Source: Pseudonocardia sp. EC080619-01
Lineage (GTDB): Bacteria > Actinomycetota > Actinomycetes > Mycobacteriales > Pseudonocardiaceae
Direction: 5' to 3'
NCBI RefSeq assembly: GCF_001420995.1
Contig: NZ_CP012185.1
Span: 558,001 to 622,000 of the forward strand
DNA length: 64,000 nt
The translations under genes and the position numbers were made by a program. Below the pieces are notes generated by a model. It was not told the DNA's origin. It did not search any database and was given only the letters and a program-made list of their open reading frames with translations. Shown piece after piece: positions 27,220-35,907 of this stretch. Numbering within the stretch: the stretch's first letter is position 1; each line of letters begins with the position of its first letter.

Positions 27220-28656
27220 ATGGGACCGGTCATCAACGCGGGCACGTCGGGCACTCCCGAACGTCCCGAGCGAACCCCGGAGACTGCCGACGCGGCGACC
27301 TTCGCCGCGAGAACCGAACGGCTGCCCCGCCTGACGAGGACCCACATCGGCTGGATCGTCCTGCTCGGTGTGCTGTTCCTGTGCGACATCGCCGACATCA
27401 ACTCGCTGTCCTACGCCATGCCCGCGATCCGCGCGGAGTGGGGTCTGTCGGCCACCCAGGTCGGAGCGCTGACATCCTACACCTTCCTGGGCATGCTGAT
27501 CGGCGCCATCGCCGGGGGCCGCCTAGCCGACCGCATCGGCCGCCGGCCGGTCCTGATCGGAGCGACCTTCTTCTACGCCGTCGCCTCGATCGCCTGCGCC
27601 CTCGCCCCGGACGTCACGACCCTCTCGGTGCTCCGGTTCCTCACCGGTCTCGGCCTCCAGGCCGTGACCGGCGTGCTGATCATCTACGTCGCCGAGATGT
27701 TCCCCGGCCGGCTCCGCGGCCGCCTGCAGTCGCTCATGCTCGCGATCGGCCTGCTCGGCCTGCCGATCATGGCCGGAGCCGCACGGCTGATCGTGCCGCT
27801 GGGCCCGGACGCGTGGCGATGGGTCTTCGTGATCGGCGGCTTCGGCATCGTTCCCGCCATCGTGGCGATCTTCGTCCTGCCCGAGTCCGTGCGCTGGCAG
27901 GAGGTCCACGGCCGGGTCGACGCGGCGACCGAGAAGCTCGTCACGGAGCTCGAGCGGCAGGGCACCGCCGCGGCCGGGGGCCCGTTGCCCGCTCCGGTCG
28001 AGCGCGCCCCCGAGCCCACACGGGGGCTGGCCGACCTGCGCGGCTCGCGGTACCTCCCCCGGGTCGTGGTCATCTCGGTGACGCTCGCGCTGGGCAACCT
28101 GGGGTACTACGGCTTCAGCACCTGGGTGCCGACCCTGCTCGTCCAGAACGGCTACACCACCGAGCAGGCGCTGACGGTCACCACCATCCTCGCGATCTCG
28201 CCCTTCATCGGCGCGCTCGCCGCGCTGCCGATCACCGACAGGTGGGAACGCAAGCACGTGTCCCTCGTGCTGTGCACGTTGATCGCCGCGGCGATGGTCA
28301 CGTTCAGCCTGACCACCAGCCCGGTCGTCCTCGTGGCCGCCGGCTTCTTCGTCACGCTGCTCCTGCAGACCAACGTCGCCGTCCAGTACGCCTACCTCGC
28401 CGAGATCTTCCCGACGAGCCTGCGCGGGCTGGGGGCCGGCATCGCCAACGGCGTCGGGCGCCTCTCGGTCGTGCTCGGCAGCTTCCTAATCGCCGCCATC
28501 TCCACCGGTCTCGGGTTCACGGCGGTGTTCGTGACGACGGGCCTCGCCCTCCTGCTCGGCGGGCTGAACATCGCCCTCTTCGGCGTGCGGACCCGGAACC
28601 GGTCCCTCGACGAGATCGCCGGCTCCGAGCAGGACCGGCCCCCCTCGACGACCTGA
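27220..28656 (+). CDS. MFS permease, probably aromatic-acid/substrate uptake
   Basis: A 478-residue integral membrane protein with twelve predicted helices. The motif GRLADRIGRRPVLI follows TM2. MFPGRLRGRLQS lies after TM4, and IFPTSLRGLGAGIANGVGR is in the second half, the pattern of the AAHS and sugar-porter-like MFS families. AAAGGAG precedes ATG 27220. Its place inside the catabolic gene string suggests uptake of the substrate by proton symport. A 40-residue cytoplasmic N-terminal extension precedes TM1. The family call is firm; the substrate is inferred. Confidence 0.87.
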   Translation: MGPVINAGTSGTPERPERTPETADAATFAARTERLPRLTRTHIGWIVLLGVLFLCDIADINSLSYAMPAIRAEWGLSATQVGALTSYTFLGMLIGAIAGGRLADRIGRRPVLIGATFFYAVASIACALAPDVTTLSVLRFLTGLGLQAVTGVLIIYVAEMFPGRLRGRLQSLMLAIGLLGLPIMAGAARLIVPLGPDAWRWVFVIGGFGIVPAIVAIFVLPESVRWQEVHGRVDAATEKLVTELERQGTAAAGGPLPAPVERAPEPTRGLADLRGSRYLPRVVVISVTLALGNLGYYGFSTWVPTLLVQNGYTTEQALTVTTILAISPFIGALAALPITDRWERKHVSLVLCTLIAAAMVTFSLTTSPVVLVAAGFFVTLLLQTNVAVQYAYLAEIFPTSLRGLGAGIANGVGRLSVVLGSFLIAAISTGLGFTAVFVTTGLALLLGGLNIALFGVRTRNRSLDEIAGSEQDRPPSTT

Positions 28657-28712
28657 TCCGTCGCCACCGCCCGCAGCCGGACGACCCTCACCCCGACCAG
28701 GAGCGCGATCCC

Positions 28713-29858
28713 ATGTACATCACTCTCCGATTCCGCGAAGGACCGCAGTGGGCGGAGGACCTCGGCCGCCGGCTCCGGGAGTTCGCCGACCTCCACCGCC
28801 CCGAGCTCGAGAAGGCCGGTGCGGAGGGCCGGTTCCCCCGGGACGTCTACCGGGCGATGGGCGACCAGGGGTGGATCGGTCCCACGGCACCCCCCTCCGA
28901 CGGCGGGCTCGGTGGTGGCATCGCCGAGTACTGCTTCGTCTGCGAGGAGGTCGCACGCCACGGCCTGGTGTCCCCGCAGATCGCCATCCAGGGCCAGCAG
29001 TGGCTCCTCGCGTTCGGCACCGCGCAACAACGGGCCCGCTATCTCGGCGGCATCGCCCGGGGCCGGATCGTCTTCTCCGAGTCGATCTCCGAGCCCGGGG
29101 CGGCGTCCTCGCTGAAGGCGATCCAGACCAGGGCCCGCCGGGACGGCGACGACTGGATCCTCACCGGCCGGAAGACGCACGTGAACCTCGGGCACCAGAG
29201 CGACGTCACCCTGGTCTACGCCACGACCGACCTCGGGCTGACCGCCTTCCTGGTCGACACTGACCTGCCCGGCGTCAGCAGCACCCAGACGAACCCGATC
29301 GGGCTCCGGATGCTCCCGACCGCCGACATGGCGTTCGACGACGTCCGGGTCCCGGGTTCGGCCGTGCTCGGGAAGGTCGGCGCGGGCCTGGAGACCTTCC
29401 TGACCACCTTCAACGTGAGCCGGCTCGGCAACGCCTCGGAGCTGATCGGCTACGGCAGGCGCGCACTGGCGCAGGCCGTCACCTACGCCCAGGGCCGCGA
29501 CGTCGGTGACCGGAAGGTCGCGGACTTCCAGGGCATCCAGTGGACGGTCGCCAATGCCTACGCCCAGCTGTACACGAGCTCGCTGGCCCGCGACCACGCC
29601 GCCGACCTCGCCGACTCCGGTAGGGACACCGCCCTCGCGACCAGCATCGCCAAGATGGTCGCCGTCGACGCCGCCGAACGGGCCACGTCCGATGCGTTCG
29701 CCCTGGTGGGCTCGCATGGCTGCTACACCGACACGGACTACGGCCAGCTGATGCAGGACGTCAAAGTCTACCGCATCGGCGGTGGATCGGTCGAGGTCAT
29801 GCGCAACTACATCGCCCGGCGCATCCTGCGCTCGGGATCCCTCGAGGGGATGGTCTGA
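28713..29858 (+). CDS. Acyl-CoA dehydrogenase-family flavoprotein with atypical active site
   Basis: A 381-residue ACAD-fold protein. FSESISEPGAASSL and WILTGRKTHVNLG are the FAD-contact strands, and the C-terminal YGQLMQDVKVYRIGGGSVEV is the family end. The position of the catalytic Glu in medium-chain enzymes (EGT) reads GGG. The alternative Glu of isovaleryl-CoA-type enzymes (ERL) reads VSRL. It may therefore not perform ordinary alpha,beta-dehydrogenation, or may use another base. The ACAD superfamily includes non-dehydrogenase members such as 3-sulfinopropionyl-CoA desulfinase. AGGAG precedes ATG 28713. Confidence 0.88.
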   Translation: MYITLRFREGPQWAEDLGRRLREFADLHRPELEKAGAEGRFPRDVYRAMGDQGWIGPTAPPSDGGLGGGIAEYCFVCEEVARHGLVSPQIAIQGQQWLLAFGTAQQRARYLGGIARGRIVFSESISEPGAASSLKAIQTRARRDGDDWILTGRKTHVNLGHQSDVTLVYATTDLGLTAFLVDTDLPGVSSTQTNPIGLRMLPTADMAFDDVRVPGSAVLGKVGAGLETFLTTFNVSRLGNASELIGYGRRALAQAVTYAQGRDVGDRKVADFQGIQWTVANAYAQLYTSSLARDHAADLADSGRDTALATSIAKMVAVDAAERATSDAFALVGSHGCYTDTDYGQLMQDVKVYRIGGGSVEVMRNYIARRILRSGSLEGMV

Positions 29859-29863
29859 CCCCC

Positions 29864-31333
29864 ATGACCGCAGAGAACGTCGCAGGCCTGCTGCGGGCAC
29901 GCCGTGCCGACTCTGGGACGGCGCGGCTCGGCCTCGCCGAAGAGCCGATGACCGTCGCTCAGGCCGTCGACCGGGCGGCCGGGCTCGCACGCAAGCTTCT
30001 CGCCGACGGCCTGACACCGGGCGAGCCCGTCGCCCTGGTCGGAGGCAACTCGAACAGATGGATCGCCGGCTGGATGGCGTGCCAGCTCGCCGGTCTCCCG
30101 ACTGCGTTGATCAACCCTGCGTTCCCCGACGAGCTGATCGGCGAGGTGCTCCACCCCCTGGCCCCCCGGGCGGTCCTGACGACCGATCCGCGGCCGGTCC
30201 CGCCGTCGATCACGGAACGCTGGCTTCTGGTCGAGGAGACGGAGCCGCCGGGGAGCGGCGGGGAGTCCCCTGGCGTCGACGACCTCCCGGGTCTGCGGGC
30301 AGCTCCCTCCGATACCAGCGCCTACATGCTGACCTCGGGGACGAGTGGGCCGCCGAAACTGGTCGCCCAGTCACACGGCTACTTCCTGTCCCTCGGCCGC
30401 TACGTCGCCGACGTCCTCGGGCTCACCGAGCGCGACACCGTCCTGACGCCGCTGCCGTTGTTCCACGTGAACCCGCTCGGCTACGCCGTCCTCGGCTCGC
30501 TCGCATCCCGTGCGAGCTGCCTCAGCCTCCCGCGGTTCTCAGCGAGCTTGTTCTGGACGCAGGTCCGCGAGCACGGCGTCACCGCCGCGGTCCTGCACGC
30601 ACCCCCGCTGGAGATCCTCAAGCGGCGCACCACCGCCGCCGACGCGGCGGGGCACTCGATGCGCGTCGTGTTCTACGCCGACCCCGCCTTCCTGCAGGAG
30701 TTCGACATCCCGCTGGGGATCTCGGTCTACGGCTCGACCGAGCTCGGCGGCCTGTCCCACACCCACACCTGGCGACGCGACGACGCCGACGCCCCGCCCG
30801 AGGGAGCGGTGCATCTGGGCGGACGTCCCCGACCGGGTCTCGCGCACCGGATCGTCGACGGCGAGATCCAGGTCAGGGCGGACGGGCCCGGCGTTCTCGC
30901 CGAGGGGTACGTCCGCCCGGGAGGCGTCGTCGAACCGCTCGCCCACGACGGCTGGTTCGCCAGCGGCGACCTCGGCTACGACGACGAGCACGGCAGGCTC
31001 GTCTACACGGGCCGCGCCTCGGACTCGGTTCGGGTCAAGGGCGAGTTCGTGCCGCTGGGCTTCGTGGAGAGCACGTTCCGCGGCATCGACGCCATCACCG
31101 ACCTCGCCGTCTGGAAGCGGCCGAGCGCGCTCGTGGACGAGGAGCTCGTCCTGTTCGTCGAGTCCGACACCATCCCGATCGAGGCCATCAGGGACCGGCG
31201 GGCCGGCCTGCCCGCCTTCATGCGGCCGTCCGCCGTCGCCCGGATACGGGCACTGCCCCGAGACTCCGCCGTCGGCAAGACCCGTCGGCGCCAGCTGGAC
31301 GTCGCCAGCGCGATCGAGGTCGTCGAGCTGTGA
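29864..31333 (+). CDS. AMP-binding acyl-CoA synthetase / ligase
   Basis: A 489-residue ANL-superfamily ligase that would activate a carboxylic acid to its CoA thioester with ATP. The P-loop is LTSGTSGPPKLV (about residues 155-166). ISVYGSTELGG is motif A5, GWFASGDLGYDDEHGRLVYTGR is A7-A8, and the catalytic lysine is in AVGKTRRRQL near the end. Start ATG 29864, five bases after the preceding stop. Its GTG-TGA overlap with the next gene shows coupling. Substrate specificity is not readable, but an aromatic or alicyclic acid fits the locus. Confidence 0.9.
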   Translation: MTAENVAGLLRARRADSGTARLGLAEEPMTVAQAVDRAAGLARKLLADGLTPGEPVALVGGNSNRWIAGWMACQLAGLPTALINPAFPDELIGEVLHPLAPRAVLTTDPRPVPPSITERWLLVEETEPPGSGGESPGVDDLPGLRAAPSDTSAYMLTSGTSGPPKLVAQSHGYFLSLGRYVADVLGLTERDTVLTPLPLFHVNPLGYAVLGSLASRASCLSLPRFSASLFWTQVREHGVTAAVLHAPPLEILKRRTTAADAAGHSMRVVFYADPAFLQEFDIPLGISVYGSTELGGLSHTHTWRRDDADAPPEGAVHLGGRPRPGLAHRIVDGEIQVRADGPGVLAEGYVRPGGVVEPLAHDGWFASGDLGYDDEHGRLVYTGRASDSVRVKGEFVPLGFVESTFRGIDAITDLAVWKRPSALVDEELVLFVESDTIPIEAIRDRRAGLPAFMRPSAVARIRALPRDSAVGKTRRRQLDVASAIEVVEL

Positions 31334-32148
31334 CCGGCCACGTCGTCGATCTCCACGTCCACTCCGGCCCGAGCATCCTTCCGCGCCGGCGTTCCGATCC
31401 CGACGCGGTGGCCACCGCCCACGGGGCGGGCGTCGCCCGGCTCGTCCTCAAGGCCCACGAGGGCTCCTCGGCCGAACGAGCGGCGCTCGCGGGGCCGGGT
31501 GTCACGGGTGGCATCGTCCTCAACTCCCCGGTCGGCGGCTGCAACCCCGACGCGGTGGAGGTGTGCGCACGGCTCGGTGGCCGTGTCGTATGGCTGCCGA
31601 CGATCTCCTCGGCGGCCCACCGGGCCGCGGCCGGGTCGGAGTCGCTCGCGGTCCACCGCGGCGTCGACCTCCGGCAGGTGCCGGTGCTGGACGGCGACAC
31701 ACCCACCCCGGACCTCCACGACGTCCTGGACCTCGTGCCGGCACACGACCTCGTTCTCGCGTCGGGGCACGTGCCCGTCGCCGACGCGCTCCGGGTGTTC
31801 CGCCACGCCCACGACCGCGGTGCCCGCCGCTTCCTGATCAACCACCCCACGTTCGAGTTCATGCAGTGGTCCGACGACCTCGTCGGGGAGCTGCGCGACC
31901 TCGACGTCCGCCTGGAGGTCGGCTGCGTCGCCGATCTCGGGTCCAACCCGGCCGACTGCCCCACCGTCCGGCTGGCCCGGTCGTACCCGTCGTCGTTGCT
32001 CGTGTTCGGCAGCGACCTCGGCCACACCGCGTTCCCGGACTACCGGGAGGGCCTGACAGCCTGGCGGGCGCAGCTCCGTCCGCACCTCGGGGAGGATCTG
32101 CTCGACCGAATCATGGGCACAAACGGCCGCACGTTCCTGGAACCCTGA
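31330..32148 (+). CDS. DUF6282-family metal-dependent hydrolase-like protein
   Basis: A 272-residue TIM-barrel-like protein. It opens with VVDLHVHSGPSILPRR, the HxH metal motif of amidohydrolase and PHP-type enzymes with the S-GPS signature I associate with DUF6282. Later ligand candidates are LKAHEGS, LASGHVP, LINHPTFEF and FGSDLGHTAFPDY. Start GTG 31330 overlaps the ligase stop. It is the last gene of the rightward operon, 74 bases before a degraded IS3 element. A hydrolytic ring-opening or amide-cleaving role is possible but not shown. Confidence 0.75.
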   Translation: MTGHVVDLHVHSGPSILPRRRSDPDAVATAHGAGVARLVLKAHEGSSAERAALAGPGVTGGIVLNSPVGGCNPDAVEVCARLGGRVVWLPTISSAAHRAAAGSESLAVHRGVDLRQVPVLDGDTPTPDLHDVLDLVPAHDLVLASGHVPVADALRVFRHAHDRGARRFLINHPTFEFMQWSDDLVGELRDLDVRLEVGCVADLGSNPADCPTVRLARSYPSSLLVFGSDLGHTAFPDYREGLTAWRAQLRPHLGEDLLDRIMGTNGRTFLEP

Positions 32149-32254
32149 CGCCCGACCGTGCGGGAGCCCCGGGTCGGCAGACGTCCGGCCCGAGCATGCC
32201 GGCCGCACATAAATCAGGAGGTGTCAAGTCTCGGGTTCGGTGGAGGCTCGGTCG

Positions 32255-32943
32255 TCACGCTCCGACGGGCTGCCGGGCGAGTTCTATGGCGGCGTGCAGG
32301 GTCTCCTCGTGCTCGACGGGCGGGATCAGGACCAGCTCGCCGTGTAGGCGGCGGTGGTTGTACCAGTCGACGTACTCCGCGACGGCCAGCTCGAGGTCGT
32401 CGAGCCCGCGCCACGGACCTCGGTCGCAGACGAGTCCGGCCTTGGACAGCGAGTTGAATGCCTTCGCCATCGCGCTATCGTAGGACCTATCCGACGGATA
32501 CGACGGATGCGACGGCGTCAACCTCGGCGAGCCACTCACCGTAGCGGACGGCGAGATGTTGCACACCGCGATCCGAATGATGCTTCAATGACGACAGATC
32601 CGACCCAGTGCTTTCGCGAGCCCGGATCCCCATGTTCAAAGCGTCCAGGGCGAGTTCGGTGTACAGATTCTTGGACAGCTGCCAGCCCACGATGCGCCGC
32701 GAGAACACGTCCATCACGAAGGCCGTGTACACCCGCCCCGAGTAGGGCCGCATGTAGGTGATGTCGGCGCCCCAGAGGGGGTTCCTCACGCCGCAACTGC
32801 GCCCAGATCTTTCGACTGCCATGGACCCCGAAGGTCGCCTTGCGTACGCGCTCGATGTCTTTCATGGCTCCTGCGTCGCGAACAGACCCTGCCGACGGTT
32901 CACGACTCCTCGACGCACGATATGCACTCGGGGCGATCTTCAA
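32255..32943 (-). pseudogene. IS3 transposase OrfB, decayed
   Basis: Pieces in successive frames are MKIAPSAYRASRSREPS with RKIWAQLRREE, then LWGADITYMRPYSGRVYTAF, FSRRIVGWQLSKN and LKHHSDRGVQH, then AMAKAFNSLSKAGLV with YVDWYNHRRLHGEL. About forty residues between the N-terminal helix and the catalytic core are missing. A 9-base tandem unit (CGACGGATR, about 32493-32518) marks the place of the second frame change. Confidence 0.75.
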
Positions 32944-32949
32944 CCCGGC

Positions 32950-33336
32950 CTATTTCAGTACCGCGGAGGTCAGCTCGGCCCCGAAATCGTTCTTGTAGCG
33001 GTCGACGTAGTCCAGTACTACCTGTTGGGGCGGTCGAGCTCCGCCGCGAAGAAGGCCGAAGCTGACTTCAGAATCGCGTTCGCCCGCCGCAACTCCCGGA
33101 CCTCACGCTCGAGCTCGGCAACGCGCAGCTTCGTCGGAGGTCGTTCCCGGGCGCGTGCCGTTGTCGATCTCGACCTGCTTGACCCAGCCCCGCCGTGTCT
33201 CCGGGTTGATCCCCAGCTGATCGCCGATCCGGTGGTAGACGTTCCCGCCCCGATCCTGCGGGTCGGCCTTCACGTCGAGCACGAGTCCGATTGCTCGTTC
33301 CCGCAGCTCGTCGGAGTACTTCCTCGGGGCGGCCAT
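32950..33336 (-). pseudogene. IS3 transposase OrfA, frameshifted
   Basis: The first 70 residues, MAAPRKYSDELRERAIGLVL with RIGDQLGINPETRRGWVKQ, are a normal OrfA helix-turn-helix. Near 33125 the frame changes and the leucine-zipper part (ELEREVRELRRANAIL, then SASAFFAAELDRP) follows, ending at a TAG at 32950-32952. Confidence 0.75.
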
Positions 33337-33659
33337 CGATCGATCACCCTCCGGGCTTTGATGGCCTACACCAAACCCGGGACGAGACAGTACGACTTGG
33401 AGGCGATAGCCCGGGAACCTGGCGTAGCCATGGGCGACAACGTCCAGACCGTCACCCCGCCCGCCGTCACCGAGTGGCGCCCGGGTCGAGGCCCGTCAGG
33501 TCGGTACGAAGCGCAGCATGGACCGGAGCTTCTAGAGAATCCGGAGTCACCGGGAGTCGTGATTAGCCCCCGGAGCATCCGGGGCCACGCAGAGGACTTC
33601 CTAGCGCTGCTCGAGGCTGCCGATCAGTGGTTGCGCGCCCGGAGTCTGCGGGTAGTCTC

Positions 33660-33705
33660 TACTGCTTGCGGGCCCCGGGGATCGAACCCCGAACCCGCGG
33701 AGACA
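33660..33705 (-). other. tRNA 3'-half-like fragment, possible attachment site
   Basis: Read on the minus strand, this gives an anticodon-stem-like CCGCG, a GGGTTC variable region and a T-arm with loop TTCGATC, followed by a GGGCCCGCA acceptor-like end. The general look is that of a tRNA-Lys 3' half. No matching 5' half lies within 90 bases, and one T-stem pair is G-G. Integrative elements often carry such 3' tRNA pieces as att sites. The tRNA identity is tentative. Confidence 0.35.
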
Positions 33706-33983
33706 AGATCCACTACTTCCGGGGACGCTCGACGTTCGCTGTTACCCCTCGTGCCCTGCACGGACTCGCTGCCGCATCTCTCACGGGCGACGGTCCATCG
33801 TCGGCTTCTGTCGTTGATTCCCGGGGGTTACCCGGGGGCGGGCCCGCTCCCCCGCGCCTTCCCGTCGACCTGTCACCAGACCGACCGTGCGGGCGCCCGT
33901 GGGCGGCCCTCGACGCAACCGCACCCGACCATGCCACGCTCCGCCCACGGGTGCCCGTGCGGTACGCCCTCCGGGAGGTCGGC

Positions 33984-34030
33984 GGGATGGCACGCCCACC
34001 ATCCCGGAGACTTGCCTGCCCGGCGAGGGC
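33984..34030. repeat. Diverged repeat, copy B (first copy 18298-18345)
   Basis: GGGATGGCACG, ACCAT, CCGGAG, TGCCCGG and GAGGGC occur in the same order and near-identical spacing as in copy A. Minus-strand frame reads WWACHPADLP against GRPCHPIDLP in copy A. Confidence 0.45.
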
Positions 34031-34189
34031 TCCTCGTCGAGAACACGCCTGCAGTCGGTTGCCCCGAGGGCATTCCGTGTCGCAGCAGCCAGCTGACCTC
34101 ACTAGGCTCAGCTCCAACTTGACCCGAGACGTCCTGTCTGTCTGGCATGAGACACTTCATAGACGTTCCCCGGCATGGAAGGTTGATCG

Positions 34190-35896
34190 ATGGATCTCGA
34201 AGCTGGCGATCAGTTGCTCTCCGACGAGGTCCAACCTTACCGGCTCGGAACACGCACGATGTCCGCTGCGATGCTGGCATGGTTTCTGGTGAACGTCTGG
34301 CGGCTTGACCCTGAAGACGTCGATGATGCCATCTGTGATGGCGGCGGCGATAAGGGCATCGACGCCTTACTCGTTGACGACGACCTGCTTGAGGTCACCG
34401 TCGTTCAGGGAAAATGGCGAGAAGACCCTCAGAAGTCTACTCAGGGCGACCAAGACCTGAAGAATCTGGTTGGAGCGGCAACCTACTTCGACTCTCCGGA
34501 GACAGTTCGGGCACTGCTCGACTCCAAGCCAAACGCCGAGTTAAAGAAACTTATCATCCGCCAGGAGGTTGAAGAGAAGGTCGCAGCCCGCAGCTACACC
34601 GTGCGCTTGGTGTTCGTAACAAATGCTGCACTTGACTCGGCTGGCGACTCGTACCTTACGGCCCGCGACACGGTCAGTCCGTCTCTGGAAGTCTGGGACA
34701 GGCAGCAAATCACCGACGTAGCCGAACGCACACGCAGGCCAGACCTGCGCCACGAAACAGTGCAACTTCGAGCGGTAGCTCCACCTTCTGAAGTCCAGCT
34801 CACCAGCTCCGAGCGACTCGCGGTTGGCTTGGTTCCAGCTAAAGAACTGGTTCAACTCCCCGGCATCACAGACCATACCCTCTTCAGTCGCAACGTCCGG
34901 TTATTTGCTGGCAGAACATCGATCAACAAGCAACTTCAAGACACAGTGCTAGACCTCGACGAACACCGTCTCTTCCCGGCATATCACAACGGAATGACGC
35001 TTCTGACAGAGAAGCTCACAGTCGATGACCGAACTCTGACGATGTCTCGAGTAGGCGTCGTCAATGGGTGTCAGTCGCTCATAACGTTGAGCGACAACAA
35101 GAGCCACCTGACAGACGATCTACTTCTAGTTGTCAAAGTCGTGGAAGTCCTCAGCGACAGCAAGGTTGCAGATCAGATTACGTACCGATCTAATAATCAG
35201 AATGCCGTTTCGCTTCGAGATCAGCGATCGAGTGACGTGGTTTTGCGCGACCTTCAGCGGGGCGTCACTGACACGTTCGGCAAATCTTTTGGCTTCGAGA
35301 TCAAAGTTGGCGAGAAGACTGGAGCCTCTGAAGTCCTCGAGAACTCACTTGCTGCCCAGCTCGTGATGGCAATCTATCTCCGCGAACCATGGGCAGCGGT
35401 TCGGAAGGTTCGACTATTCGACCAAGACTATCGTCGGATCTTCAACCGCAGCATCACCCCCTACAAGCTTCGATTGTTGTTCCTTCTAGATCGGGCAATT
35501 CAGTCCGTCAGGGACGACTTCAGGGACGAGCTGCAGTCGAGCTTCGCCTCCATCAAGTTCACTCTCGCCCATCTGGTCGCAGAGGTCGTTCGCCAGTCGG
35601 AAGCTGGCCATCAGCTCCTTGAAATTCCGGAGCGCTGGCTTAAGAACGCCGAGGAACCCGTCTACGAAGCTTTAGTTCAAATTGCTGGAGAAGTAACTGA
35701 CCTGATCAACTTCCATGTCGAGCAAGAGTCGGAGCTCGACGAGAACTATGATTCAAAGGTCGCGTTTAAGAGCCGATCCGGCGTGCTCCGGCTCCAAGGC
35801 GAAGTTCTACGTGATGCGAAACGTCAAGCGGCGCGAGACGCGCGCAAGCAAACGACAGGAAACTCTTACCTATTCTCTGTCTCTCCGGCGCCGTGA
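34190..35896 (+). CDS. AIPR-family (abortive phage infection) protein
   Basis: A 568-residue protein. The N-terminal part has CDGGGDKGIDALL (residues 50-61) and VTVVQGKW (69-76), in the D...QxK layout of Mrr-type PD-(D/E)xK nucleases. The central and C-terminal parts match the AIPR domain: LFSRNVRLFAG, FPAYHNGMTLLTEKL, VVNGCQSLITL and ITYRSNNQNAV. AIPR proteins are linked to abortive infection and often sit beside restriction-modification genes. GGAAGG lies 8 bases before ATG 34190. It is the first gene of a three-gene operon of lower GC content than its surroundings. The nuclease assignment is an inference from the motif. Confidence 0.87.
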   Translation: MDLEAGDQLLSDEVQPYRLGTRTMSAAMLAWFLVNVWRLDPEDVDDAICDGGGDKGIDALLVDDDLLEVTVVQGKWREDPQKSTQGDQDLKNLVGAATYFDSPETVRALLDSKPNAELKKLIIRQEVEEKVAARSYTVRLVFVTNAALDSAGDSYLTARDTVSPSLEVWDRQQITDVAERTRRPDLRHETVQLRAVAPPSEVQLTSSERLAVGLVPAKELVQLPGITDHTLFSRNVRLFAGRTSINKQLQDTVLDLDEHRLFPAYHNGMTLLTEKLTVDDRTLTMSRVGVVNGCQSLITLSDNKSHLTDDLLLVVKVVEVLSDSKVADQITYRSNNQNAVSLRDQRSSDVVLRDLQRGVTDTFGKSFGFEIKVGEKTGASEVLENSLAAQLVMAIYLREPWAAVRKVRLFDQDYRRIFNRSITPYKLRLLFLLDRAIQSVRDDFRDELQSSFASIKFTLAHLVAEVVRQSEAGHQLLEIPERWLKNAEEPVYEALVQIAGEVTDLINFHVEQESELDENYDSKVAFKSRSGVLRLQGEVLRDAKRQAARDARKQTTGNSYLFSVSPAP

Positions 35897-35907
35897 GGAT
35901 ACCAGTT

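Larger units (their letters stand above)
32222..33363 (-). mobile_element. Degraded IS3-family element
   Basis: It contains decayed orfA and orfB on the minus strand. The ends are placed by short inverted TCAA motifs with weak further similarity (left TCAAGTCTCGGG at 32224; right, read inward, TCAAAGCCCGGA). At least two frameshifts and an internal deletion make it inactive. It belongs to a different IS3 group from the copy at 1614-2854, judging by OrfA. Confidence 0.65.
33364..34189. other. Span between the dead IS3 and the AIPR operon
   Basis: No gene is supported. It holds a tRNA-3'-end-like fragment (33660-33705) and repeat copy B (33984-34030). Near the end, TTGACC at 34119-34124 and TGGCAT at 34143-34148 (18 apart) are a weak promoter candidate for the operon, and GGAAGG precedes ATG 34190. 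Base composition drops towards AT across this span. Confidence 0.45.
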
